From contig OX442315.1 in the NCBI GenBank assembly GCA_949358305.1, positions 32,762,427-32,826,426 on the forward strand: 64,000 nt of DNA. Direction: 5' to 3'. Below, in pieces: positions 21,029 through 31,692 of this stretch. The translations under genes and the position numbers were made by a program. The notes under the pieces are model-generated. The model was not told the DNA's origin, made no database searches, and was given only the letters and a program-made list of their open reading frames with translations. The stretch comes from Strigamia acuminata. Its lineage: Eukaryota; Arthropoda; Chilopoda; Geophilomorpha; Linotaeniidae. Numbering within the stretch: the stretch's first letter is position 1; each line of letters begins with the position of its first letter.

Positions 21029-21370
21029 CCATATTTTACCGATTAAGAGTCGCCCTCGAATTGTAGCCGCGGCTGAGACACCAAGAATCAGGCCCACCTT
21101 TACCATTGGGCTCTCTGGGCTGCAGCCCAGGGGCTCCGGGCACAGGGGGGCGCCGGGCACAGGGGCTCGATGGGCACAGAAGGGCGCCGGGCACAGAAAA
21201 GTGCTGGGCAAGGGGCGCCTGAGTTTTATTAGCCCAGGGCGCTGAAAAGTGTAAAGACGGCCCTGCCAAGACGGCCCTGCCAAGAATACCGTATTTTTGC
21301 AAAATTACGCTATTGTTTCTGTACTTAACCTCACGAACGATGAACGTACGCTTCGTTCGTGACCGTACTG
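21029..21370. mobile_element. MITE of the CCGTATTTTA / AAGAGCCGC family, interrupted by a hAT element
   Basis: It begins CCATATTTTACCGATTAAGA and continues with CGCCCTCGAATTGTAGCCGC. It is interrupted at 21089-21279 and resumes with the internal part (CCGTATTTTTGC, then GAACGATGAACGTACGCTTC). The internal part matches, in inverse orientation, the fuller copy at 45850-46102. The right terminus is missing or eroded. Confidence 0.7.
21089..21279. mobile_element. Short GC-rich hAT-type element with 8-bp target-site duplication
   Basis: It starts CAGGCCCACC and ends GGCCCTG, flanked on both sides by CCAAGAAT (21081-21088 and 21280-21287). The interior is GC-rich with CGCCGGGCACAG repeats. The right end carries an extra CCAAGACGGCCCTG duplication. 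An 8-bp TSD and CAG...CTG ends are the hAT hallmark. The uninterrupted site CCAAGAAT is present in the paralogous copy (46043-46050, minus strand). Confidence 0.85.
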
Positions 21371-21727
21371 TGTTTTTGATGAATAACTTAATGTAAAAGA
21401 AAATGAATCACTGCATTTGTGTGTTCAGCCCCATTTTTATTTTGTTTGCTGAAGTCAAATTTGGATTTCAAATATCAATTTAAACTTTGTACTTTTAAGA
21501 TAAAAAAAATCAAATTAAAATCTTTAATAGTTCCATGAAAGTTTAAATTAATGAGAATTGTTAGAAATATTAAATTTTTCAAAGTTTCTGATAATAATCT
21601 TATTATCAAGGCTGACATGGCTAACGATCCAAGGAAGGGGAAGACTATGGAGCGGGAAGGTTTTCCAAAAACGGTTCTTAGAATGGCCATTTACTTGCTA
21701 GTTGAAAAAATGTACTTTTTTGGAAGC

Positions 21728-21834
21728 GCTTATCATGCTAGTCACATGCTTCCATTAGAACACAGAAGTTAAGCAGCATTGGCTGATACTTGGATGGGTA
21801 ATCTGCTGGGAATCTCGGTAGTTACATATCTTTA
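21728..21834 (+). pseudogene. 5S rRNA-like relic
   Basis: AGAAGTTAAGCAGC (21764-21777) followed by TACTTGGATGGGT and CTGCTGGGAAT reproduces the 3' two-thirds of animal 5S rRNA, including the internal control region. A 5-6-base gap separates the two blocks. The 5' third (CATGCTAGTCACATGC) is strongly degenerate. The terminal stem is not conserved, so it is a pseudogene or the head of a 5S-derived SINE, not an active gene. Confidence 0.75.
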
Positions 21835-21950
21835 TCTGACTAAAGTGCTGCTTCTCCATTTGGGGTTTCTTTGGTTGTCTCAGTTCTTGGTGCAAATGCA
21901 AGATTGAGTTTTTAAGAAAGTTGTCCACAGATCGCAGCTTGCATGACCTA

Positions 21951-22825
21951 CAGTTGCGCTCGATATCTTCATGCTAAATTCGAACTGCGCATCCCATTCT
22001 GCGCAGACGATTTTCTAATTCCAGTTGTAATTTGACAGTATTACGCCTAATATTAAGCCTAATAATGCTAAAATAAAGTAAATAAACAACAGTAAACTTA
22101 ATATTAAAAGTAATTTACAGCGCAGTACCAAAATATTGTTTTTATTTACCGTATTTTACAGAATAAGATTCGCCCTTGAATTGTAGCCGCCCTCGAATAG
22201 TAGCCGCGGCCGAGATAGGCGACTTGATATAAGAGCCGCCCTCGAATAGTAGCCGCGGCTTTATACGTTCAATGAACGTAATAGTAAGATATTGGCCACT
22301 ATTTAAAATAAGAGCCGCTCCCGAATTGGAGCCGCCCCCGATTAAAGCCGCAGCTCAAAGTGGCAGTTTTGAATAAGAGCCGCGGCTCTTATTTGGTAAA
22401 ATACGGTACTTTATTTTAGCATTATTAGTTTTCCATCTTTGGGTTCAAATGGGAAAATAAACACAGGAAGACTCGATTTGTACCTAAACCAAGCCTCTGC
22501 TCCTGTTCACTTCACTAACAGAAGTGATTTTCTTTTATTGTTCAATACCTGGGCAACCGTTGCTAGGGGAAAATATGGAAGCTGCATGATTCCTCAGCAT
22601 GATGTTTCTGCATAATGCCTTATACATTGTATTGTTAACAATACAATGTAATTTCTAATTATGCTTAACGCTGCACAATTCCTTGTGGTGAAAAACTGCA
22701 AATACACCACAATTAGGTTTAAAATTAGGCTTAATGCTGCTAAATAACAACTGGAATTAGAAAATCGTCTGCGCAGAATGGGATGCGCTGTACAAATTTA
22801 GCATCAAGATATCGGGCGCAAACTG
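21951..22825. mobile_element. TA-flanked MITE with about 75-bp inverted repeats, containing a nested MITE
   Basis: The left end CAGTTGCGCTCGATATCTTC pairs with an inverted right end ending GCGCAAACTG. The match runs through ACTGCGCATCCCATTCTGCG and GACGATTTTCTAATTCCAG. TA flanks both ends (21949-21950, 22826-22827). A CCGTATTTTA-family element is nested at 22149-22406. Relics of the same family are at about 45650-45848 and 58179-58345. A Tc1/mariner-type (TA) superfamily is likely; no transposase was seen. Confidence 0.8.
22149..22406. mobile_element. CCGTATTTTA-family MITE nested in the previous element
   Basis: CCGTATTTTAC...GTAAAATACGG termini are flanked by TA (22147-22148, 22407-22408). 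The interior is a set of direct and inverted copies of AAGAGCCGCCCTCGAAT and AGTAGCCGCGGC, giving a strikingly GC-rich core in AT-rich DNA. Confidence 0.8.
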
Positions 22826-23152
22826 TAATATCGGAGGCGCAAACTAGATCAACAGCCTCAAGCCAGACATTTTAGTTGGATTTGTGCAATACTGGGGCGT
22901 ATAATTTTCAATTGGTGTGACTCAGTTCAGGCTGGTAAAGTTTAACCCTAAATTGAGCTTGTGGCTCACACCAGCTGTAGCGTCTCCTAATATCCCAACA
23001 AACTATTACGAAGAATGTTATTTTAAAATGAAATAGGAAAACCCGAGCAAGGTTCTTGGAAAATATCAAGGTTCTTCCAATCTATTTTCAATCAGCTTTG
23101 TGCGAGGCAGAATATTGTTTCGGAAAACTATCTAACGTGTAGTATTCTAGAG

Positions 23153-23447
23153 CAGGGGTTCCCAAACTTTTTATTATCGCGCCCCACTTTTTAAGCAAAG
23201 CGATCTTCTGCGCCCCACTTCATCTACCAGTGCATTCAATTTTTAAAAAATATACTACTAAAAAGAAAAAAAAAATTTGTATATAATTTTGCATAAAACT
23301 TTATATAATTTTATATAATTTTGCTTAAAAATTTACAAAAGTTTGCAAAATAAGCTTGTTTTATTTAGGCATGTATGATGGTGCGCCCCACCAATAATCA
23401 GCTCGCGTCCCACCAGTGAGGCGCGCCCCACCGTTTGGGAAACCCTG
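23153..23447. mobile_element. hAT MITE, CAGGGGTTCCCAAAC termini
   Basis: Ends CAGGGGTTCCCAAAC and GTTTGGGAAACCCTG are inverted repeats. GCGCCCCAC motifs lie inside both arms. The flanks TTCTAGAG (23145-23152) and TTTTAGAG (23448-23455) form an 8-bp TSD with one mismatch. The CAGGGGTTCCCAAACTTTTT end is typical of hAT elements in many animals. Confidence 0.88.
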
Positions 23448-24026
23448 TTTTAGAGGATTTTTCTGAAACTTTAGGCAGGACAGGAACTTTGACAATTAAG
23501 CATGACTTAGGGCTTGTCCTTGTAGTTTCTAACAAAGGTAAGGTTAATGATTGCGTTGAAGTTGAGTGTTTGTGTGCGACTTATTAAAGTTGATGTTGTT
23601 TTGTGAGCTCTTTATAATTTATTCATTGAGGTGTAGTGAAAATATTGAAAATGTTTTCGGTGGGTTAAAATTTGTTCAGTTTGCTGTTTTTCACTTACGG
23701 TCGGCACTTCTGTTCTCACTCGATTCACTTAAAAAAGAAAATACGTCCAAATCAAAACCAATGACGGCGAGAAAAAAAAAAGGCTTTTCTTTAAAAAAAA
23801 TAACATCAACAGAATGCAACAATCAAATAAGAATTTATAGCTGCGAAAGAAAATAAACAAGCGAAAGAAAGCCGCCATACAATGGCAACAATAAACTCGA
23901 AAAATATATATTTTGATGATAAAATAAACAATCAAAACAGATCACAACAAGCTTAAAGAAGTGATTTATGCCTCGGTTATTTCTTATTAATGCAGCTCCG
24001 TTGATAATATTTATAAAATTATACTA

Positions 24027-24212
24027 GCTGCATTCAAAAACTCTAAAACGTATGCAAAACTCGTTTCGTGTTTGTATGTGACGTCATTACCATTGAATAA
24101 CATGGGAATGTTATTCAATGGGAATGACAATGGGAATGACAATGGGAATGTCGTCACGTACAAACAAACACGAAACGAGTTTTGCATACGTTTTAGAGTT
24201 TTTGAATGCAGC
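24027..24212. mobile_element. Palindromic MITE, GCTGCATTCAAAAAC family, young copy
   Basis: About 49 bases at each end are perfect inverted repeats (GCTGCATTCAAAAACTC ... CGTTTCGTGTTTGT). TA lies on both sides (24025-24026, 24213-24214). The centre has three copies of ACAATGGGAATG-type repeat. The perfect arms suggest recent insertion. Confidence 0.85.
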
Positions 24213-24478
24213 TAGTGAAATGAGACACATTTGGAAGCGGTAGATATAATGGAGATACCGCGAACACTTGTTGAGGTTTGGCTTTAAGGTTAACTAACTG
24301 TCGACTCTGGTTACTGGTCTCGCGATCGGAATTCCAATTTCTGGCTTGTGTCATGCCGGTCGTGTCTAGGGGTGTTAGTCGTTTATTATCTGAATTGCGG
24401 TTGCTAAGAAGTTTTTAACACACAATAAAATATCATATTTTGTTCAAGTTAGTCCATTTATTTTGCTTAACTTTAAGC

Positions 24479-24704
24479 TATACTCAAAACCACCCCAACG
24501 TTGATCTATTTCACTGGTGTAGTGGCACAAAAAAGTAGTCCAAAACACCAGAATTGTAATCGAATTCCAGACATTGTGCTCGATTACCAACATTGTCAAA
24601 GATGATGCTTTGACACACAACTACTTTTCCGCGTAGTAGAACATGGTACACAGTTAGGCGTAAACCGGGTGAAATAGATCTACGTTGGAGTGGTTTTGAC
24701 TATA
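24479..24704. mobile_element. MITE with TATACTCAAAACCACC ends, related core to the CTCGAG family
   Basis: TATACTCAAAACCACCCCAA at the left is inverted as GGAGTGGTTTTGACTATA at the right (ends at 24704). The inside (ACTGGTGTAGTGGCAC, AAAGTAGTCC, ACACCAGAATTG) resembles the core of the elements at 40194 and 58478, although the outer termini differ. Confidence 0.7.
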
Positions 24705-26153
24705 GGACGATCAGCTACAGGACTTCACATCGAGCACAATTTAATTGTTAGACTATAATGCGATTTTGTCTTGGGTTCGTGGCGTCATCCGGCCGAAACA
24801 GTACAAAATGACGTTATTTGGCGGGCAAATGGCGGACATCCCGCCTTTACATTTTTGGCGAACGTTATGACTAGAGTTCAATTATATTTAACGTTTGATG
24901 TAAAAATAACATCTAAAAAAAACACCAGGATGGTGTTATATTTGAATACAACCAATTTGAATGCACCGAGTGAATATTTGAAATGAACTGTTGATTGAAG
25001 AAAGAAGAAACTTCTTCATCTTAATTGGAACTCATGATTTGGCCGCTAATAATAATCTTCAACGTCTTACCTTCTTGAGATTTGTTTCCAAACGTTGGTG
25101 GATCCTGTTCTGATTTCAAGTCTCCACTGTCATGTCTGAAATGAAGTTCCTCCGCACGTACTAGATGATAGATAATACGGTTGGCGAATTGAAAAACTTT
25201 AATACAAAGTTGCCCAATAATATTTCTTGAAGAGTGCAGTGATTTTCTACATCACCACACACTGCAATAAACAAACATAACTAAATTATGCATTATTGCT
25301 CTTACAGCGTAAAAACTAGTATTTTCCCAGAAAATAGATATTATTTTTATCCAAAAGAATTTAGAAAATGTGAAAATTAATTAAAATCAGTTAGATGCAT
25401 ACTTGTGGTTCCAAAGTGAAACAATGATCATAATAAACAGTGTGGAATGTTTAGAAATGTGCTGATTATCTGATGACCTTGATTAATAAATTATTTTTTT
25501 TTAAATTTATTTTTACTGGTATAAAACCGGGTAATTTAATAATTTCATAAATGACATTTTTAATATCCAAAAGATTCTAAATTTATTGAATTACCAGCAA
25601 ATATTGAGTACAAATGACAAATAGTACATTGATATATAAAAAGCAACAGTGTTTTGTGTTTTTTTTTTTGATATCATCTTCATTATTTTAAAAATACATC
25701 ATGTGACATGTTCTAACTAAACTCATTAGTTCAACATTTTTAACAACTGATTTAAACAAATGAAGGAAGGGAAGGAGGAGAAAAGAAATAATAGAGCAAC
25801 AAGACGGGTTTCTTGATTAACATCCGATGGATTTACTGTGAAAATTTGAAATTTTGAGTTTTACCCAGCGATGGTTTGGACAGTTTTCAAAGGACGGAAC
25901 AAATTGAAAATCTTGACAACTTTTCATTTTTCTTCTATTTTTTAATCTTTCAAGATAAGAATAAGGAGGCAGTCATGTGTAAACATTACGCTTCGTTTGA
26001 TTTGTTTGTTATTACCCATTTTCTCTTCCTTTACCTTCCTTCTTGTCCATTTTTCTTTTTTATTTTCTTCCAATTTTTTTGTTGTCAACAACATGAACAA
26101 GTAAAAAAGGAAAAAAAAATTACATCAATTTTTTATTTTTTATTTTTTATTTT

Positions 26154-26184
<31 letters not shown>

Positions 26185-26604
26185 CATTTCAAAATGATGT
26201 AGGGTGGCTTCACTTTGCTAATACTTTGCGGAGATGAACATTTTACCTGAGAGACGTAAAACCAGCATTTATTTTGTATCACAAATTGCAGCGTATTTGC
26301 CTTTTATTACACTCATTTGCTGCAGCACATTGCAGGGATTTAGCTGTGAAATTGGATTCTATTTTAAGTATTGTAAAACAGTACCAGGTGGGGTTAAGAA
26401 GAAGAATTGTAGACGTGGAAGGCATATTTTATATTTTAGTTTTACCGGAATCAAGCTTTGGTAGGTCACTTTGCAATTTCCACTTTGCAATTTTATTCAT
26501 TAATTTTGAAGTGGGAGAAAATTTAATTTCCGTATTAAGTATGAATTAAGCAAGTCATATCTCCCGAGTACACGGACGTGATGGTAAACAATGAATTGCT
26601 GACA
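24705..26604. other. No gene recognised; microsatellite near 26130-26186
   Basis: The short ORFs here do not resemble known proteins. The only structure seen is an ATTT-type microsatellite (TTTATTTATTTA) at about 26130-26186, with A/T homopolymers before it. Confidence 0.4.
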
Positions 26605-26656
26605 AAAATGGCAGTTTTGAATAAGAGCCGCCACGGCTCTTAATCGATAAAATACG
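26605..26656. mobile_element. Solo end of a CCGTATTTTA-family element
   Basis: GGCAGTTTTGAATAAGAGCC followed by a short hairpin and CGATAAAATACGG matches the right terminus of the element at 22149-22406. The other end is absent. Confidence 0.65.
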
Positions 26657-26893
26657 GTATGTGGTTTTGTTTGGGGATTTTTAAACCATAATGTCTTTAA
26701 TGACATAGATGTCTAGTTTATTGCTTTTTGTGTTTAATTTGATGTGAAAGTGAATGTTCAATCTCACTTTTATTTGCTAATAAACAACTGGAAATTTTTT
26801 TGTCTACAGTTAAAACATTCCTTTACACAGTAGGAGGTTATAAAGTATAAAGAAATAAATATTGTGAAATAAATGGTTATAATGATATACAAT

Positions 26894-27194
26894 AGGGGGT
26901 TTTATAAATGATGCGCTAAAGGCGCTGAAGCGATTATGACGATTATTCTGCTGAAGCGATTATCATGTGACTTGCGTGGGCCAATCACATGAATAATCGC
27001 TTCAGCGTTTCAGCGCTTATTTATAATCACTGAAAAAGGAGCTTTTCATGCTTAAAACATAACATAACATAACCAGAAGTCATGTGACAGTAGTATAATC
27101 AATTGAACCTGGCATGGGTCTTCAATAATAGAGCAATTGTGATTATTGGAATAATCACTTCAGCGCTTTCAGCGCATCATTTATGAAACCCCTT
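26894..27194. mobile_element. Short MITE, AAGGGGTTTCATAAATGA family, 3-bp TSD
   Basis: The termini AGGGGGTTTTATAAATGA and TCATTTATGAAACCCCTT are inverted. AAT flanks both sides (26891-26893, 27195-27197). The inside has repeated GCTGAAGCGATTAT blocks. The same ends occur at 48842-49223 and, in a longer form, at 46731 and 60196. Confidence 0.8.
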
Positions 27195-28659
27195 AATGTA
27201 CTCTTTGTGTGGTCCAGACATTGGACGGGTCTCTGAAAGTTGTCTGGTTCGGAGAATGGACAAATCTCCAACCCGCGGCTCAGGATGGTCCGACACACTT
27301 AAAACATTAAGAGATCTTGTTTTTTAGGTTCTGGTCATCTGGTGTTTGTTTTCTTTGTACATCAAACAGAATTATTAATACAGGGGGACAATTCCCCTGT
27401 TCAGTTTGCGCTCAACTGGGACAAACAAAGCGAAAGAGAGTGAAAAATTAAACTACGTAGCAGGCATTACATTGTCAATAAGTGGTGATGAAATGATCAG
27501 CCACTCATATTTACAAACTACAGGAATTTTTGCGTTCAGCTGTGACTAATGCATCTAACCAAATTATTAACGCAGGACGGCAAGTTCCAGTGTTGTATTG
27601 AACGCGAACTTTGTTCACTTTTTAAAGCGAACGAAAAATGAGAACTTTGTACACTTTTAATGGTGAAAGTGAACGTGAATGTGAACGTCGCAAAAACATT
27701 ACTTTTCGTTGGAAAAAATCATAATTTTAAATGTTTTGATGACGTTTTTATCATCAAAACAATCTTTTCCAATTGAAAACGGCCGTTTTTGTCATAAAAA
27801 AGCATGACAACGACTGCTTTTCTAAAAAAAAGTGTTTTTTCCCATCTGCAATGCACAAAATGGAACAAAAAAACGTCTCAATTTTTAAAAAAAAATTGGG
27901 AAAGTCAACGTCAACTATTGGTTCAAAATTGCAGTGAACGTGAACGCGTTTGAACGCAAACGCGTTCACATTTAAGTAAACGAGATACAACACTGGCAAG
28001 TTCCCTGCTCAGATTGCGCTCAAAACAAAGCCAAATACATCAAACTAAAACCCACACAGACGATAAATTCAAAATTTCAACGCTGTTTGAACTATTGATT
28101 CATTCGTTATTCCTGGTCACGAAACAGGGATTCCTGAAGCACAGGGATTCCTGAAGTGCCTGCAGTCTGTAAATGTGCAGCCCACTCTGCTGGCAGTGGG
28201 AAAATAACATGACATTCTAACATAACCTAACCTAATCTGTCCTAACTCATACTATCCCATCCTAACCTTACTAAATGTGGCAATAGAATCTCTTGTAAGC
28301 AGAGAATGTGAACCAGGATACTTTTACCTAAAGCATTGAACCAAGGAATTTGTTTTTGGCAATAAAGCAGCGGTAAATGGCCATAACCGGAAAAATGTAG
28401 CAGGAAATTAATTACAATCCCCTTTAAGCCTTTGGTAACGAGCTAAGCTTAAGCAATAAAAAGATGAAGACAAACTTTCAAAGGCAAAGTGGAAATTCCA
28501 TAGTGAAAAGTGCTGGCATGAGTTTGTATGGAGAGAGTTTAGGTATTTATTTTTAGATATTTCATTTCTTTTTATTGTTGGCAATTATTTGAAAGGAATT
28601 GATTACACACATCAAACACAAGCCCATGTTATAAAGGTTCACTTTTTCGGGTTTTTAAA

Positions 28660-28690
28660 CAATTTTTTTTTTTTTTTTTTTTTTTTTTAA
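28660..28690. repeat. Poly-T homopolymer tract
   Basis: A T-run of about 27 bases interrupts otherwise unique AT-rich sequence. No retroposon body was identified beside it. Confidence 0.8.
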
Positions 28691-29509
28691 GAAAATTTTA
28701 TATACCAATATCTGAAGTTAATTGCTGAAAAATATATAACAATTATTTTTCTTAAATAGGAATTTAAAATAGAGATTTTATTAAATTCGGTGGTAACGTC
28801 AAAACCAATGTGAATTTCTACATTAAAGAGATAAATTGCTGGGAATTCACTTAACACGTGAAGTGTGTGAGCATGATTGCGCATACTAAATGTGACATTG
28901 ATATTATTGAATCTTTTTCACAGCCAATACGTGTACAAGCAATATTGCCATCTAAAACAATATTTTTTTTGGCATTTGGTAAGTACGTTACCAACAAATT
29001 TTCTACATGTCCTTCGAAAACCATTAAAAAAGTGAACTTTTACTAAACTTTAATCTTTGAAAAACCACCAACATCACTTTACAAAATCATCTTAACAGTA
29101 CACATTCTAATTTGTTAACAAATAAGCCACTTAATTTACATAACTTCATCCTTCTCTCGGACCCTGTTAAATGTTACCAACTATTTTATATTTCATAACA
29201 AAAGGAATCTTGCAGACTTTCAATTTCATCCACACGTAACATCACAAACTCAGACACCTAACAAGTTGTAATAACTATACACAGTTTACAAACTAAGCAG
29301 CAAACTCTCATTCAATTAGACTTGTCCCAAACAAACCATTTTTAATGATGAACACATTGGAATTCGGTTCGAAAAACCGAATGTTTGGTCAAAACGACTA
29401 AAATGTCTTACACGGGAGTTTTGGAATGCACCTAGCGTGTAAATCTGTCTGTGTAAACATGTCTGAGTTGAGTTGGGTTGTTTAATAACCTTAGAGGGGA
29501 TTTGGATTA

Positions 29510-30041
29510 CAGTCGAAACTCTTTATAACGAATCGCGATATAACGAATTATCGTTATAGGAAACCATGTTAAATATTTTTGTTATAACGAATTTCAATAT
29601 AACGAATTATTCGTTATAACAAACAAGTTTTTATGTACACTGTAACACCAACAAGCCTTCGTTATAACGAATTTTCAAAACTGATCACATGACTCTCAAC
29701 ATCTTATGCCCATGTCAGGAACACATTTAGAAAAAATGAAAATTTTTCTGTTTTAAAATGGCTGCCAAATGAAAAGAAATTTTGATTTAGGACAAGTTGA
29801 ACATTTTTAATGCATTAACAATTGCAAGAAGCTACCAATTGTAGCAGTTGAGTTTAATTTGTCCCGTTTTAACAATTTCAACAGTTTTAAGAATCGGGAT
29901 AAAATTAACATGATTTTATGAATAAATAATGTTGTTTATGATAAAATCTTATTTTTTTCAGCTAATTCGTTTTAAAGAATTCTCCTTATAACGAATCGAT
30001 TTGTCCGGTCCCTTGCGATTCGTTATAAAGAGTTTCGACTG
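29510..30041. mobile_element. Pogo/Tigger-like MITE, CAGTCGAAACTC ends
   Basis: It starts CAGTCGAAACTCTTTATAAC and ends with the inverted GTTATAAAGAGTTTCGACTG. TA flanks both sides (29508-29509, 30042-30043). Subterminal CGTTATAACGAATT repeats fill both arms. No intact transposase ORF. TA target and CAGT start fit the Tc1/mariner-pogo group. A second copy is at 60886-61069. Confidence 0.85.
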
Positions 30042-30085
30042 TACTTTTATATTGTTTTGAAGAATGTTACTATTTCGAATAACTA

Positions 30086-30221
30086 GCTGCATTCAAAAAT
30101 TAAAATAACAATTTTAGTTTAAGTGTATTTTAAGTTTTAACATGGGTTTAAATAGGAAATGATGTCATTTTTGGTTTAAAATTGAAGTAAAACACAAAAT
30201 ATTTTAGTTTTTGAATGCGGC
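30086..30221. mobile_element. GCTGCATTCAAAAA-family MITE, empty-site copy
   Basis: It shares both ends and interior (TTTTAGTTTAAGTGTATTTT, GGAAATGATGTCATTTTTGG) with the element at 53670-53872, but lacks the 65-bp insert that copy carries. At 30200-30201 the unduplicated TA target is present. Confidence 0.85.
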
Positions 30222-30651
30222 AACTGTTTTATATGCTGACTTTATGAATGCGCCTACTTTGAGTGGCGTATGAGGACTTGCTTCGCCAAAAGAGAGCAAT
30301 CTTTCCATTTACGCGGGTTTTTGTTTATTGCTATTGCGCAGTTTGGTATTTAGCAGAAATTCTTCGAATAGTTTGATAGGAGTTTGTAGATTTTGTGTTT
30401 TAAAATGTATTTTTACATGGATTTACGCTTGATTTACACGGATTTACTCTTGATTTACACAGATTTACACATGTTTAGACGACTTTTCAAAGCCAGCCAA
30501 GTAACATTTTGGTTCCATGTTCCGTTCTTATTGCCAACAGCTGTTGGAGTTGTATAACAAATGTGAGTTTGTTGCTTGATCCCGCAAGATTCCTATTTAT
30601 ACTCTCGCAAAAAGAGAAAAAAAAAAGCCAAAGAAAATGTAGATACTCAAC

Positions 30652-31692
30652 TCAACGTTGCCTCGTAGTAAGTGCTGGCTGTTGCTGCGACATTTGTTGT
30701 TGTTGATGAGGCCGCGGGGAGTTGATAACGCAGCAACAGATGGACGTACAGAAGAATCGCAGACTAGATCTGAACTCAGGATTCATGGTTATGTAGATAA
30801 TAGTCTTCCAAAAGCAGTTGAGCACTCCCAGCCAGATAAGGGAGAAATGGACAAGTGGCATATCTACTTTCCCTATGATTTGCTCGTAAGCGCACAAACT
30901 CAACCAAGGCAGCCACGACACCCAGAAAACCAGGAGCATAGTGAGCGACATGGGATGATACGCGCTGGCGGCCACTTCGATCACTGCCGCAACATGCTCC
31001 TTGTCAGCAGGATTGATGTGAGGCCGGCGCGCCTTGCGAATGGCGTGGAAGATATAAATGTGAGTGTAAACCACCGTGATGAGGCTCGGGCCGAGCACCA
31101 GCGCGGCCAGGGTGAGCGAGTACGCCACCATGTTGCCCCACTCGAGAAGACACAGAGCACCGGCTTCGTAGTAACTGGCCGTTGAGAAACCGAGCAGAGG
31201 CGGACAGCAAAGGAAGGCAGCCGTGATCCACGTAAAAACCATCCAACACTGACATCTCGTTCTCGTCTGAAGCGTCTCGTAGCGCAACGGCTTTTTCACG
31301 GCTAAGTAGCGGTCGACGCTGATCCACATGAACGTGTAGACACTCACACTCCACAGGCAGACTTCGAGGTATCCTTCGATGCGGCACACGAATTCGCCGT
31401 ACACCCAGCGCCGACCGACGGCCGGGTAGACCGAGAGCGGCACGACTAGGATGCCGCAGAGTAAGTCGGCGGCGGCTAGAGATAGGACGTAGTAGACCAT
31501 TGCGTCGCGTTGACTCGGGGACATGATTAGGGTTGCGATAACGAGGACGTTGGCGATTATGATCGCGACGCCTATGAGGAGGATTGCGCTCGCTTGGATT
31601 ATGGGGATGAGGGAGACGGCGGTGGCGGCTTCGCTGCCGGCATCGGCCGCTGCTCCACCGCCGACAAGCGCACGCTCGCTGCCGTAGACCAT
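30652..31692 (-). CDS. Orphan class A (rhodopsin-like) GPCR, GPR21/GPR52-like
   Basis: A single uninterrupted ORF of 346 residues from the ATG at 31692. An in-frame TGA lies upstream with no other ATG between, though a CTCAG acceptor just before the ATG would allow a spliced 5' exon. Seven membrane segments are evident. Family landmarks: N48 (1.50), D76 (2.50), C103 (3.25) paired with C181 in loop 2, DRY at 127-129, W155 (4.50), P202 (5.50) and SWLPW at 259-263. Unusual: position 3.32 is Glu110, where aminergic receptors have Asp, and NPxxY is replaced by KTIIY (296-300). The tail has a palmitoylation-type Cys cluster (FFCTSICCC) and a Gln-rich end. GPR21/GPR52 also lack the Pro of NPxxY and share the TM3 to TM5 texture, which suggests the grouping; the ligand is unknown. 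GC content is far above its AT-rich surroundings. It may lie within an S28 peptidase intron. Confidence 0.88.
   Translation of the reverse strand: MVYGSERALVGGGAAADAGSEAATAVSLIPIIQASAILLIGVAIIIANVLVIATLIMSPSQRDAMVYYVLSLAAADLLCGILVVPLSVYPAVGRRWVYGEFVCRIEGYLEVCLWSVSVYTFMWISVDRYLAVKKPLRYETLQTRTRCQCWMVFTWITAAFLCCPPLLGFSTASYYEAGALCLLEWGNMVAYSLTLAALVLGPSLITVVYTHIYIFHAIRKARRPHINPADKEHVAAVIEVAASAYHPMSLTMLLVFWVSWLPWLSLCAYEQIIGKVDMPLVHFSLIWLGVLNCFWKTIIYITMNPEFRSSLRFFCTSICCCVINSPRPHQQQQMSQQQPALTTRQR

Noticed and set aside
30658-31387. ORFs of 175 and 127 codons overlapping the GPCR
   Set aside because: Alternative frames of the GPCR coding sequence without membrane segments or motifs.
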